NCBI GenBank assembly: GCA_022448315.1
Contig: JAKVCA010000038.1
Location: 1 to 48,322 of the forward strand
Direction: 5' to 3'
Length of the DNA: 48,322 nt
From: Pirellulaceae bacterium
GTDB lineage: Bacteria; Planctomycetota; Planctomycetia; Pirellulales; Pirellulaceae
Shown: positions 36,737 through 45,235 of the stretch, piece by piece
How positions within the stretch are numbered: the first letter of the stretch is position 1
Layout: each line of letters begins with the position of its first letter
Made by a program: the position numbers and the translations under genes
Notes under the pieces: generated by a model
Databases searched by the model: none
Told to the model about the DNA's origin: nothing
What the model saw: only the letters and a program-made list of their open reading frames with translations

Positions 36737-36787
36737 GCAGTGGTAATTCTGCGGTTGTCTGAAGGCTTGATTCGTTAATCGCCTCGA

Positions 36788-37351
36788 CTAGCTCACCTCG
36801 ACTCTGGAGTGTCTATACGTTTTCCGGGCCGGTCGTTTTCCCTGATTTCCTGCTCGAGTTTTTCCCCACGGTTTAAAGACAGAGACACCGAAAATGAGAG
36901 CCAGCACGAACACTTGGCCAGTGCCCAAAAGGCGGATGCGAAAATAAAGATCGTTGAAGTTCTCCATGGCCATCGCCTCTTGACCATGTTGCGTAACGAG
37001 CGCGGTTGCGGCGTTGATCCAAGGGCCAAGGCAGGATGCTCCAAAGGCTATCAGAACTGCGGTGGTGACGAGTTTGACCAGAATCCAATACCACTTGATG
37101 AAGCCCCAGTTGGTTCCCATGGACAAGACGCAACCGGTCACAAAGGATGCGCCTGCGGAGGCGATAATGACCCCATCATCGATCGTCTTGATCGCTCTCC
37201 ACGTTGCAGCCAAAGCATCGCCGGGCTTATTCGTCTGGCCGCTTGAAATGATCAATGTCATCATTGCGGTCGCGGCGCCAAACCACGTCGCACAGCAGAC
37301 AAGATGGAGGGTCAAGGCGACTTTGCGACCTTGGGGACCAAAATTCTTCAC
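36788..37351 (-). CDS. Four-helix membrane protein, CopD/DUF2269-like
   Basis: A 187-residue integral membrane protein with about four hydrophobic segments (VALTLHLVCCATWFGAATAM, GVIIASAGASFVTGCVLSM, WILVKLVTTAVLIAFGA, TGQVFVLALIFGVSVF). The first carries a His and Cys (LHLVCCATW) in the place where CopD-like and DUF2269-like proteins have a conserved His. The C-terminus is basic and cytoplasmic. The exact family is not certain from eye inspection. It lies 5 bp downstream of the DUF4013-like gene on the same strand, so the two are almost surely cotranscribed. Confidence 0.72.
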   Translation of the reverse strand: MKNFGPQGRKVALTLHLVCCATWFGAATAMMTLIISSGQTNKPGDALAATWRAIKTIDDGVIIASAGASFVTGCVLSMGTNWGFIKWYWILVKLVTTAVLIAFGASCLGPWINAATALVTQHGQEAMAMENFNDLYFRIRLLGTGQVFVLALIFGVSVFKPWGKTRAGNQGKRPARKTYRHSRVEVS

Positions 37352-37356
37352 GTTGA

Positions 37357-38256
37357 TCAGCCTATGGGAATTTCAAAGAGACCTGCACGCAAGGCCTTGA
37401 GATTCAGGGTCACATTGGCAACGGGATCGCGGTGCGTATAACGTACGAGAAAGCGTCCGTGTTCACGGTGAAATGTCTCAAGGAATCCATCGTTCACCCG
37501 CGCGATCCAAGAATGACTAAGGTATTCGCCCGGTCCACTTTCTTTCGATGGTACTTCGTTAAAGGCATAGACGATTCCGAGGTAGCACCAGGCAACGCCC
37601 CATGGCGACCAAGGTATCGCGAAATGACCCATTAAACTCATGAGGCCCGAGCCCAGCCAAGCTTCACAGTAGCGCCTCGGCCAAGTTTTAATGAGAGCGA
37701 ATGCGGCGGGCAAGTTGAACGCCGAGCTGAATCGAGTTGTTTTGGACACCTGAAGAAAACCCGCGGGAATGAAAAAGGTCACGGCGGTGTACATGGTAAG
37801 CATTGCCACACCCTCTCGAAGGCTCAGGCTCGAACCGTCAACGAACCACATGAAATACTGGATCAGGAGTGGCAATAGCAGCGGGGAAAAGATCGGAAAA
37901 ATCAGGAGCACGAGAGTGATCGCGAACCAGGGCAAATCGGCCGATCCGAGTTCCTCCTGCATGCGAACCAGAAACCAGATGAAGATGGGTGATAGGTAAG
38001 CGAAAATGACAAGGACCGCTTTGAACCCTTCGCTCATGTGGTGAAAGAACTGTCCTCGCCATTCTGGCATGATCGGAGATTGACCTGCGATGAGCCTTTC
38101 AATGAACGCCTTTCGGTAGCCCAAGAGTGTGGGCCATCCCACAACGGGAATCAGCAAGACCAGACCTGCGAGAAAGAGCTTGCGTTTCCAAGCGGGATCC
38201 AGTGCAAACAGCAGACTTGCGGCACGCCAATTAAGTTGTAATGGTGATTGGCCCAT
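37357..38256 (-). CDS. DUF4013-like membrane protein
   Basis: A 299-residue membrane protein with about six helices. The segment GYRKAFIERLIAGQSPIMPE followed by W and HHMSEGFKAVLV matches the DUF4013 pattern of a Gly-Tyr, a basic helix, a PxW turn and a Gly-Lys before the next helix. The family function is unknown. The polar C-terminus includes HREHGRFLVRYTHRDPVANV. ATG 38256 is taken over 38286 because it gives MGQSPLQLNWRAASLLF and leaves no unusual extension. It forms a pair with the following CopD-like gene. Confidence 0.78.
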   Translation of the reverse strand: MGQSPLQLNWRAASLLFALDPAWKRKLFLAGLVLLIPVVGWPTLLGYRKAFIERLIAGQSPIMPEWRGQFFHHMSEGFKAVLVIFAYLSPIFIWFLVRMQEELGSADLPWFAITLVLLIFPIFSPLLLPLLIQYFMWFVDGSSLSLREGVAMLTMYTAVTFFIPAGFLQVSKTTRFSSAFNLPAAFALIKTWPRRYCEAWLGSGLMSLMGHFAIPWSPWGVAWCYLGIVYAFNEVPSKESGPGEYLSHSWIARVNDGFLETFHREHGRFLVRYTHRDPVANVTLNLKALRAGLFEIPIG

Positions 38257-38421
38257 CGGCTTTTTGTATATCGAAAAGAGCCTCAAAGATTGCCATGGAA
38301 TCTCGGACCACTCTCAATCGAGGCTCAACGTCGATTCGGGAGTTTGTTCCGAAACCTTCTAACTCATCTTCGCGTAGTTTCGCCGAAAATTGCAACCTCG
38401 AAAACTCCCTCAACGCGCGTT

Positions 38422-39291
38422 TTAGTGGAGAGGACGACTGCCTGCTGAGATTTGGGGGCAGGAGGCGGGGGGACGGCGACCTTGAATGACGCGGTAAAGA
38501 AGAACGCCGCCCAGACAAAGGCTCAGAATCGCAATTGAGTCAGGCTCAGGAACGGGTTGAACGAGGTGAGCGCTTTTGAAGTAAATTGTTGCGGCGGCAC
38601 TGGTCGTATTGTCGCCAAAGAAAATGAAGTTGGGAATTTCATAGGGGTCCGGAAGTGGCCCGGAGTCCCAACTCGTGTAGTCTCTCAGACTACCCGTCAG
38701 CAACTGAGCGCCGTCAGCCTTGAAACTGTAGGTTGAACCCTTAACATCCAGTTCATAGTCGACATAGCCTTTGGACTGAGCATCAAATGCGGCGGACTCA
38801 CCCGTCGTGAAGCCGGTTTCCTGAGAAAAGATGCGATCACCTTGAATGCCGATTTCAATGCTTGCCAGAGCTCCCGCTGCCGCATCACTGCTCACTGCCA
38901 AGAGGCTGAATCCTGCGCGAGAGTCGCTGGTGTGGGATTCCTCCAGCAAGTTCATGGTGAACTTGATCTGGTACCCGGCGAGGCGGTCGAGAAGGGGGAA
39001 ATTGGCGTTTACCAACGCCCCTGCAGGTGTGAAATTACTGTAGCCCGCGTACTGGACAGTCGTGGTTTGCAGTTCTGTGGCTTGCTCGGCGGGACGATAG
39101 GTCTCGGTTCCCCCGGCGACACTGAAAAAGTTGAGTTGCTGCGGTGTGAAGCCGGCAGGTGTGACTCCACTTGAACCGTCATAAAGAGTCAATATGGAGG
39201 CATTCGCATCGGAAACGCCGAGCAACATCGTCGCGATCCATCCGAATATCAGACATTTCAGACGCATTCGGCTTACTTGTTTCGTAGACAT
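38422..39291 (-). CDS. PEP-CTERM sorting-domain protein
   Basis: A 289-residue secreted protein. The N-terminus has a signal peptide (LKCLIFGWIATMLLGVSDANA). The mature part is a beta-rich domain with many Gly, Ser and Thr (GYQIKFTMNLLEESHTSD, GYVDYELDVKGSTYSFKADG), like the concanavalin-type domains often found with this signal. Near the end VPEPDSIAILSLCLGGVLLY and QGRR form the PEP-CTERM tripartite signal (PEP motif, hydrophobic segment, basic cluster), recognised by exosortase and thought to lead to anchoring or release at the surface. About 18 residues follow the RR, more than is typical. No exosortase gene is in the window. Confidence 0.85.
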   Translation of the reverse strand: MSTKQVSRMRLKCLIFGWIATMLLGVSDANASILTLYDGSSGVTPAGFTPQQLNFFSVAGGTETYRPAEQATELQTTTVQYAGYSNFTPAGALVNANFPLLDRLAGYQIKFTMNLLEESHTSDSRAGFSLLAVSSDAAAGALASIEIGIQGDRIFSQETGFTTGESAAFDAQSKGYVDYELDVKGSTYSFKADGAQLLTGSLRDYTSWDSGPLPDPYEIPNFIFFGDNTTSAAATIYFKSAHLVQPVPEPDSIAILSLCLGGVLLYRVIQGRRPPASCPQISAGSRPLH

Positions 39292-39764
39292 GGCTTTCCT
39301 GAGCGGCGTTGGGGCGGTGAGCAGGGACCTCCTTCAATTATGTCGGGGCACTTTCTAGCGGCAAAGAAAATAAGGGTTCGAAAGATAAGGGGCCGGTATG
39401 TGCGGACCTGCAGGTCCCTTTTTTCGATACAAACGTTTCAGGTGACTACAAGAAGGAGGGCTTGTCCAAGTTGTTCTCATTGAAGCCGGACAATCCGAAA
39501 AGGAAACGAGAGGAGTCCTCGTGTTGCAATCCTCGTCAGCGATTCATCACTTGATTTTTGAATGGCGTCAAAATGTGGGGCATTCTCAAACGGAAACGGA
39601 TGAGGCGATGGTGGACTTTGCGGCTTGAAAAAATGGTCGTGCGAAAGTGGTCTTGCAACAACAATGGTGGAGAAGTGGGGGCCGAGGCGATAAACTGTTG
39701 GCCGTAGAGGTGCCCTGATCCCTCAGGGAAGAACATTTGATTTTTAAACATGGGTGGACCCCCA
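39292..39764. other. Intergenic region between the PEP-CTERM gene and the sulfatase, with two hairpins
   Basis: These 473 bp contain no supported gene. GGACCTGCAGGTCC (39404-39417, self-complementary) is followed by C and six T residues on plus, like a small terminator with no gene before it. CCCTGA/TCAGGG (39713-39718 with 39723-39728) forms another hairpin shortly before the sulfatase start. Confidence 0.45.
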
Positions 39765-41183
39765 ATGCGTAACCTTGTCCTTTCGTGCTCACTTTTTCTC
39801 TTTGTATTCGGGGCTCTGCCTGTTTCGCTTCAGGCTGAGCGACCCAATTTCATCATTATTTTTACCGATGACCAGGGTTACGGTGACCTGAGTTGTTTTG
39901 GTTCGAAGACGATCGAGACGCCCAACATCGATCGTCTGGCAAAAGAGGGGCGAAAATTCACGAGTTTCATGGTGGCCTCCCCCGTTTGCACGCCCTCCCG
40001 AGCGGCGTTGATGACAGGTTGTTATCCGAAACGTGTGGGCATGCACCAGCACGTGCTGTTTCCAACATCCAAAAAAGGGCTGAACCCTGAAGAGCATACG
40101 ATTGCAGACCACCTCAAGTCTCAAGGCTATGCCACCGCATGTTTCGGGAAGTGGCACCTCGGTCATCAACCCGAGGTCCTGCCTACTTCACAAGGATTTG
40201 ATACTTATCTGGGGATTCCTTACTCCAACGATATGAATCATCCGGACAACAAGGGAAAACCCCAAGGCGGGTTCAAGGGCATGGATTTACTTTGGGCCGA
40301 TCCGGAATCCACCTTGACCAAGTGGAAGACTCCACTAATTGAAAATGAGACGATTGTGGAGTTGCCGGTCGATCAAAGAACGGTGACACGCCGGTACACA
40401 CAACGCGCCATTGATTTTGTGACCGAGCATCAGGATGAACCGTTTCTGGTATACCTGCCGCATTCGATGCCCCACATTCCCCTTTACGTTCCGAACGATG
40501 TGAGAGATCCAGATCCACTCAACGCTTACATCAACACGATCGAGCACATTGATTCAGAAGTCGGTCGCCTTCTCGATCAGATTGATCGATTGAAACTGAC
40601 TGATCGAACCTATGTCATCTATGCCACGGATAATGGACCATGGCTCCCTTTTCGTCATCACGGAGGAAGTGCAGGGCCATTGAGAAATGGGAAAGGAACC
40701 ACCTTTGAAGGCGGTCAACGAGTCCCCTGCTTGATCCGTGGACCTGGTATCCCTGCCGGGACGGTATGTTCTGAGCTCACGGGGACAATCGATGTTTTGC
40801 CGACCATTGCGGCCCTGACCGAAACCAAATTGCCTGCTGATCGTAAAATTGACGGCATGGATGTTTCTGGGCTTTGGAACGGGACCGAGGAGCAGTCGCC
40901 TCGAAAAGAATTCTTGTACTACACCTCGCAGGGCAAAATTGAGGGGATTCGTCGGGGTGACTGGAAACTGTTGGTGAAGAATGGCAGGGCACAGAAGGGG
41001 CAGGGGAATAACAGGAAATCCGCCGAGCCTGAAGTGTTTTTATTCAACCTGATTGAGGATCTGGGCGAGCAAAATAATCTGGTAGCCGAACACCCTGAGA
41101 AAGTCGACGAATTGCGCGACGCGATGGAAAAAATGGATCAACGGATTGGGGAGGAAGCCCGACTGCCCTGGACCACAGAGTAG
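39765..41183 (+). CDS. Sulfatase (arylsulfatase family, formylglycine-dependent)
   Basis: Secreted type I sulfatase, 472 residues, with signal peptide MRNLVLSCSLFLFVFGALPV. The catalytic signature is VCTPSRAALMTGCYPKR: the Cys in CTPSR is converted to formylglycine, in the C-x-P-S-R form used by FGE. Metal ligands are FTDDQGYGDL near the N-terminus and YATDNGPW, with the second signature GYATACFGKWHLG and the GTIDVLPTIAALT region near the end. Substrate cannot be read from sequence; planctomycete sulfatases commonly act on sulfated algal polysaccharides. ATG 39765 follows GGTGG by 8 bp; ATG 39750 would add MGGPP. It is transcribed alone, separated by 179 bp from the flavoprotein downstream. 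Confidence 0.93.
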   Translation: MRNLVLSCSLFLFVFGALPVSLQAERPNFIIIFTDDQGYGDLSCFGSKTIETPNIDRLAKEGRKFTSFMVASPVCTPSRAALMTGCYPKRVGMHQHVLFPTSKKGLNPEEHTIADHLKSQGYATACFGKWHLGHQPEVLPTSQGFDTYLGIPYSNDMNHPDNKGKPQGGFKGMDLLWADPESTLTKWKTPLIENETIVELPVDQRTVTRRYTQRAIDFVTEHQDEPFLVYLPHSMPHIPLYVPNDVRDPDPLNAYINTIEHIDSEVGRLLDQIDRLKLTDRTYVIYATDNGPWLPFRHHGGSAGPLRNGKGTTFEGGQRVPCLIRGPGIPAGTVCSELTGTIDVLPTIAALTETKLPADRKIDGMDVSGLWNGTEEQSPRKEFLYYTSQGKIEGIRRGDWKLLVKNGRAQKGQGNNRKSAEPEVFLFNLIEDLGEQNNLVAEHPEKVDELRDAMEKMDQRIGEEARLPWTTE

Positions 41184-41362
41184 TCGAGGGATTCGCCCGC
41201 AGAAGTCAAATAGCAGACGAGTCATCGATCTGTCGGTTGCAGGCTGTGTTTCCGAAAGTCACGTTGGGTTTCTGATTGCACCAACGTGGGTTCGGACTTG
41301 CGGGCGTGAGGCGTTGGAACCCAACCTGATCGTTGACGCATGAGGGAGACGGAATTCACTCC

Positions 41363-42847
41363 ATGACAATGAGACCTTCGCAAGAGATTCAGGATGAATG
41401 GAACCGGTCTTGGCTTTCCAGGGTGAAGCCGGAAGACTGGGTCAATCCCGTTCCGCGAGGGAGGTATAACTTGGTGGTCGTGGGCGGAGGCACGGCAGGT
41501 TTGGTGGCTGCTGCAGGCGCTGCTGGGCTGGGGGCGAAAGTGGCGTTGGTGGAACGTCATCGGCTCGGTGGTGATTGTCTGAATACGGGGTGCGTTCCCA
41601 GCAAGGTGCTTCTCGCGGAGGCTCGGCGAGCTTCAGGTCAAAGTCCGCAGCTCCGCTTTCAAGAAGTGATGCGAACAATTCGCCAAAGACGCGCCGAGAT
41701 TAGCCAGCATGACTCTGCAGAGCGATTCACCCGTCTTGGCGTCGATGTCTATTTCGGCTCCGCCAAGTTCACTTCTTCCAAGACATTGTCGGTGGGTGAA
41801 GCCGTACTCAAGTTCAAAAAAGCGTGTGTTGCGACTGGAGGTCGGCCGGCCTTACCGGACGTCCCCGGAATCAATGAGCAGACTGTCCTGACCCATGAAT
41901 CTGTTTTTTCCCTGGAGTCATTGCCCGCCTCTCTTCTGATCCTTGGTGGAGGGCCTATTGGCTGTGAAATGGCGGAGTCGTTTGCAGAGATGGGTTCGGT
42001 CGTCACCTTGCTGGAGCGGGGTGAACGAATTCTCGGGCGTGATGATCCAGAAGCGTCATCGCTCGTTCTTGACTCGTTGGCACAGCGAGGTGTTCGAGTG
42101 GTTACAGGGGCTCGGTTGGAAAGTCTACAACCGTCCGACGGAGGTCAGACAGCTTCATATATCGAAGGTGGCAAGTCACGTGAACTTGAGGTCGAACAGG
42201 TGCTGGTTTGCACAGGGCGAAAGCCGAACGTGGGAAACATGGGGCTCCAAGAGATCGGGGTGGACTTCGATTCCGCAGATGGGATCCAAGTGAATGATCG
42301 ACTGCAAACTCGTTTGAAAAATATTTACGCAGCTGGGGACGTTTGCACGGCAAAGAAGTTTACTCACCATGCGGATTTCATGTCCCGACTGGTTCTGAAA
42401 AATGCCCTGTTTTTTGGACGAAGTAAAGCCAGCAAGCTCGTCGTCCCTTGGTGTACCTACACCTCGCCCGAAGTGGCTCATGTGGGTATCAGTGCCGATG
42501 AAGCCAGAGAAGATGGAGTCGCCATTACCACGCTGACAGTCCCCTTTACGGAAGTAGATCGCGCACTTTTGGAGGGAGAGACGCGTGGATTTATTCGCGT
42601 TCATCTGAAATCGGGGTCTGATCGTATTCTCGGTGCAACGGCGGTTGGACCTCACGCGGGAGATTTGATCTGTGAGTTGACTGTTGCGATGCAAAATGGC
42701 CTTGGACTAACGCGTTTGGGTAACACGATGCATCCCTATCCCACCCGGGCCGATGCCATTCGCAAGTTGGGTGACGCCTATGGACGAACTCGGCTTACAC
42801 CGCGGGTCAAGCAACTTTTCGCTGCGTGGCTTCGTTTTCAACGGTAA
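41363..42847 (+). CDS. Mercuric-reductase-like pyridine nucleotide-disulfide oxidoreductase
   Basis: A 494-residue FAD flavoprotein of class I. The N-terminus has the FAD fold VVVGGGTAGLVAAAGAAGLG, then the redox disulfide in GGDCLNTGCVPSK, the NAD fold LILGGGPIGCEMAESFAEMG, VCTGRKPNVGNMGL, YAAGDVCTAKKFTHH, and a C-terminal dimer interface with MHPYPTRADAIRKLGD. It lacks the N-terminal HMA domain and the C-terminal Cys pair expected of true MerA, so mercury reduction is doubtful. It has 40 residues before the FAD fold, which is unusual for lipoamide dehydrogenase. The start at 41363 is preferred to the TTG at 41333. No mer genes are nearby. The substrate is unknown. Confidence 0.88.
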   Translation: MTMRPSQEIQDEWNRSWLSRVKPEDWVNPVPRGRYNLVVVGGGTAGLVAAAGAAGLGAKVALVERHRLGGDCLNTGCVPSKVLLAEARRASGQSPQLRFQEVMRTIRQRRAEISQHDSAERFTRLGVDVYFGSAKFTSSKTLSVGEAVLKFKKACVATGGRPALPDVPGINEQTVLTHESVFSLESLPASLLILGGGPIGCEMAESFAEMGSVVTLLERGERILGRDDPEASSLVLDSLAQRGVRVVTGARLESLQPSDGGQTASYIEGGKSRELEVEQVLVCTGRKPNVGNMGLQEIGVDFDSADGIQVNDRLQTRLKNIYAAGDVCTAKKFTHHADFMSRLVLKNALFFGRSKASKLVVPWCTYTSPEVAHVGISADEAREDGVAITTLTVPFTEVDRALLEGETRGFIRVHLKSGSDRILGATAVGPHAGDLICELTVAMQNGLGLTRLGNTMHPYPTRADAIRKLGDAYGRTRLTPRVKQLFAAWLRFQR

Positions 42848-42867
42848 CTGAGGGGGCTCAGCGAGCT

Positions 42868-43794
42868 TTAAGTGCTGGCGAAGGCCTCTCTCATTTGATC
42901 GAGATATCGGGGGCATTCCTCGCGAGGATCTCCCTTCTCCTCGTATTCAAGCACCGTGTAACCCGAGTATCCGACTTCATTGAGAATGGCAGCAAGGCGC
43001 CTAAAATCCGTTGGCTGTCGCGGTTGTCCTTTAGGGGCAATGACGACTTTCACTTGGACATTCACCGCATGAGGTGCCACCTTAGCGAGGTCCTTGTAGA
43101 CGTCCTGACTATGGAAGTTGCCTGTATCCAAATTCACTCCAAACCATGGGCTCTGAATGTCGTTGACGAATCGTAGCAATCCCTCAGCGGTGGCGGTCGG
43201 CCCACCATGGTTTTCCAGTGCAAGCGTTACGCCGTACTTGCCCGCATGGTCACAACACTCTTCCATCGCGGTCACCATCAGCCGATGGGCAGACTCTGCA
43301 TCCGTTCCTGGCTTTTGATGACCTGCAAAAATACGGATCACTGGTGCCCCCAAGAGCGAGGCTTTTTCAATCCAACCCTTGAGGGTGTCGATCTGCGTTT
43401 CACGTTTCCCCGATTCGGGAAAGCCAAAATCGTTCCCGACCGCAGTTCCTGAGATATCAATTCCAGTTCGAAAACAATGACGCTTCAGCTTCATCAAGTA
43501 TTCGTTTGATACCTTTTCGGGGAAGTAATAGCTTGTCAGTTCCGTCCCTTCGAGCCCAAACTTGATGCAGTCATCGACGAAATCAAACAGAGTGAGTTTG
43601 GGGGACGAGCCCGAGAGAAGGTTGCGGTAGCTGTATGCAGCAAGACTCAAACGGTGGCGAGGTCGCGTCGTATGTTCTTGGGCCCGTGCAAGCAGGGCAT
43701 GAGGTGCGACGGAAAGCAGCGACACACCGCCTAAAGTTCCTGCAGTACAGTTGACTAACCAGTTACGACGGGTTGTCGCGGAATAGCGTCTCAT
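42868..43794 (-). CDS. Tat-exported sugar phosphate isomerase/epimerase-like TIM barrel
   Basis: A 308-residue protein of the xylose isomerase-like/AP endonuclease 2 superfamily. The N-terminus carries a twin-arginine signal (TTRRNWLVNCTAGTLGGVSL, followed by a hydrophobic region and APHALLARA). The barrel has the expected metal residues: Glu in LEGTELTSYYFP, Glu in LALENHGGP, Asp in VNLDTGNFHS and Glu in YTVLEYEEKGDP. Such exported isomerase-like proteins are frequent in planctomycetes, often near oxidoreductases or sulfatases; their substrates are mostly unknown. The start at 43794 puts the Arg pair seven residues in; a longer frame begins at 43839. It converges with the flavoprotein, 20 bp between stops, and follows floA on the same strand. 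Confidence 0.85.
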   Translation of the reverse strand: MRRYSATTRRNWLVNCTAGTLGGVSLLSVAPHALLARAQEHTTRPRHRLSLAAYSYRNLLSGSSPKLTLFDFVDDCIKFGLEGTELTSYYFPEKVSNEYLMKLKRHCFRTGIDISGTAVGNDFGFPESGKRETQIDTLKGWIEKASLLGAPVIRIFAGHQKPGTDAESAHRLMVTAMEECCDHAGKYGVTLALENHGGPTATAEGLLRFVNDIQSPWFGVNLDTGNFHSQDVYKDLAKVAPHAVNVQVKVVIAPKGQPRQPTDFRRLAAILNEVGYSGYTVLEYEEKGDPREECPRYLDQMREAFAST

Positions 43795-43927
43795 CGCGTT
43801 TCCAGCATGAGTTTGGGACTTGAGTGTGTTGATCGGCAACTCGGGGCAGCGCGAAAGTCGCCAAAAAAGTCACTGTCATGGCACTCGATAGTCGACTAGG
43901 TACGGGCTTGAGTCGAGTTGGATCGGC

Positions 43928-44983
43928 CTAGGAGTCGCTGGCATCGATGGCAACGCCGCCTCGCCGAAAGGCTTCTGCCAGAGACTGCGGAACTTCGGAT
44001 TCGGCCAGGACGAGTGCGGCTTTGTTCTCCGCCACATGGGCTTTCATTTCCTGTTCGTGCGCAATGGCTTCAGCTCGGCGTTTTTCCGCTTTTGCGCGAG
44101 CGACACGAACATCGGCTTCCGCCTGATCCGCTTGCAGCCTTGCCCCAATATTCTCGCCGACATCAATGTCTGCGATGTCGATGGATACAATCTCGAAGGC
44201 CGTATGGGCGTCGAGGCCGCGCGAGAGCACCGCTTTCGAAATCCGGTCGGGGTTCTCAAGCACTTCGCCATGCATGTCCGCAGAACCGATCGACGAAATG
44301 ATGCTTTCACCAACCCTCGCGATGATCGTCTCCTCGGTCGCCCCTCCAATCAGTTGCTCCAGATTGGTCCTCACGGTCACCCTCGCGCGGATTCGAAGTT
44401 CGACACCATCTTTTGCGATCGCACTCAGTGTCGCCTTGCCGCTTCGCTGAGGATCAGGGCAATCAATGACTTTGGGATAAACACTGGTTTTCACAGCATC
44501 CAGAACGTCGCGGCCCGCGAGGTCAATTGCTGCCGCACGATCGAAGTCCAGATCAATTCCCGCGCGGTTCGCTGCAATAATTGCGTTAGTCACTTTCATT
44601 ACGTCACCGCCGGCGAGGTAATGGGCTTCAAGTCGCTTGGTTGAAATACCGTTCTGGCGATTGATATCCAGCTTTGCCTGTGCGGCCATGACTTTGACCT
44701 CCACGATCACTGGCGGCCGAACTTGGCAAAACCCCATGCGGATCAAGCTCACAAGCGAAATGTCTGCGCCTGACAAAAAAGCGCGTAACCAAAGATTCCC
44801 GTATTTGAGAAAGGCGATGCCTAGAGCGAGGAAAAACAGCAGGGCAAGGAAACTTGCGAACAGTCCCACGATGTACGAAGTCGAGAGGTTAAACTCTTGA
44901 CCCAGTAATGCAGGAATCCCGGAAAATTCGCCGTTGTCATGAGAGGCTTGGAGTCCAGCGGTAACTTGCGTGACTGCCAACAT
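43928..44983 (-). CDS. floA: Flotillin-like protein FloA
   Basis: Membrane scaffold that organises lipid microdomains; 351 residues. One N-terminal membrane-associated segment ([21 protein letters not shown]) is followed by [19 protein letters not shown], then the SPFH domain ([60 protein letters not shown]) and a coiled coil rich in Ala, Glu and Arg ([20 protein letters not shown]). This matches FloA/YqfA-type proteins. The usual partner, an NfeD-like protein, is not adjacent. ATG 44983 is preferred to an upstream TTG at 44998. The leader contains a long hairpin (see 45020-45069). Confidence 0.94.
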   Translation of the reverse strand: MLAVTQVTAGLQASHDNGEFSGIPALLGQEFNLSTSYIVGLFASFLALLFFLALGIAFLKYGNLWLRAFLSGADISLVSLIRMGFCQVRPPVIVEVKVMAAQAKLDINRQNGISTKRLEAHYLAGGDVMKVTNAIIAANRAGIDLDFDRAAAIDLAGRDVLDAVKTSVYPKVIDCPDPQRSGKATLSAIAKDGVELRIRARVTVRTNLEQLIGGATEETIIARVGESIISSIGSADMHGEVLENPDRISKAVLSRGLDAHTAFEIVSIDIADIDVGENIGARLQADQAEADVRVARAKAEKRRAEAIAHEQEMKAHVAENKAALVLAESEVPQSLAEAFRRGGVAIDASDS

Positions 44984-45019
44984 GGTCGATGTTCCCAAAA
45001 AATAGAAATGTTAACTCGA

Positions 45020-45069
45020 ATGCACTGCATTCCTCGTCGGACACAGGGCGTGTGCCGAATGCGGTGCAT
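45020..45069. repeat. Long imperfect palindrome in the floA leader
   Basis: Outer arms ATGCACTGCATTC (45020-45032) and GAATGCGGTGCAT (45057-45069) pair over 13 positions with one wobble in one orientation. Inside, CGGACAC (45038-45044) pairs with GTGTGCCG (45050-45057, one bulged G) around the loop AGGGC. As DNA it could be a REP-like element; as RNA, a leader hairpin 37 bases before the floA ATG. Confidence 0.7.
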
Positions 45070-45102
45070 GCCCCGTCAATACAAAATGTGGGTCACCCAC
45101 TA

Positions 45103-45118
45103 TGATAGCCGTCTATCA
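45103..45118. promoter_or_regulatory. Operator-like inverted repeat in the floA-methyltransferase divergent region
   Basis: TGATAG and CTATCA (45103-45108 and 45113-45118) are perfect inverted copies. A second, GTGGG-TCA-CCCAC, lies at 45088-45100. On minus, TATCAT (45107-45102) with TTGCGG 18 bp upstream could be the floA promoter overlapped by the repeat. Confidence 0.4.
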
Positions 45119-45235
45119 CTGGCATCCGCAATGCTGCGGGTCGGATTCTGTGGATCACTCAAGCCCGACCATGTTACCCGGTCTGAGATAAAACGCCGAT
45201 CGAACTAATACCTATTGATCCGCGGTCCGCGGAAG

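Noticed and set aside
41363-42847. True mercuric reductase as part of a mer operon
   Set aside because: No HMA domain, no C-terminal Cys pair, and no merR, merT or merP nearby.
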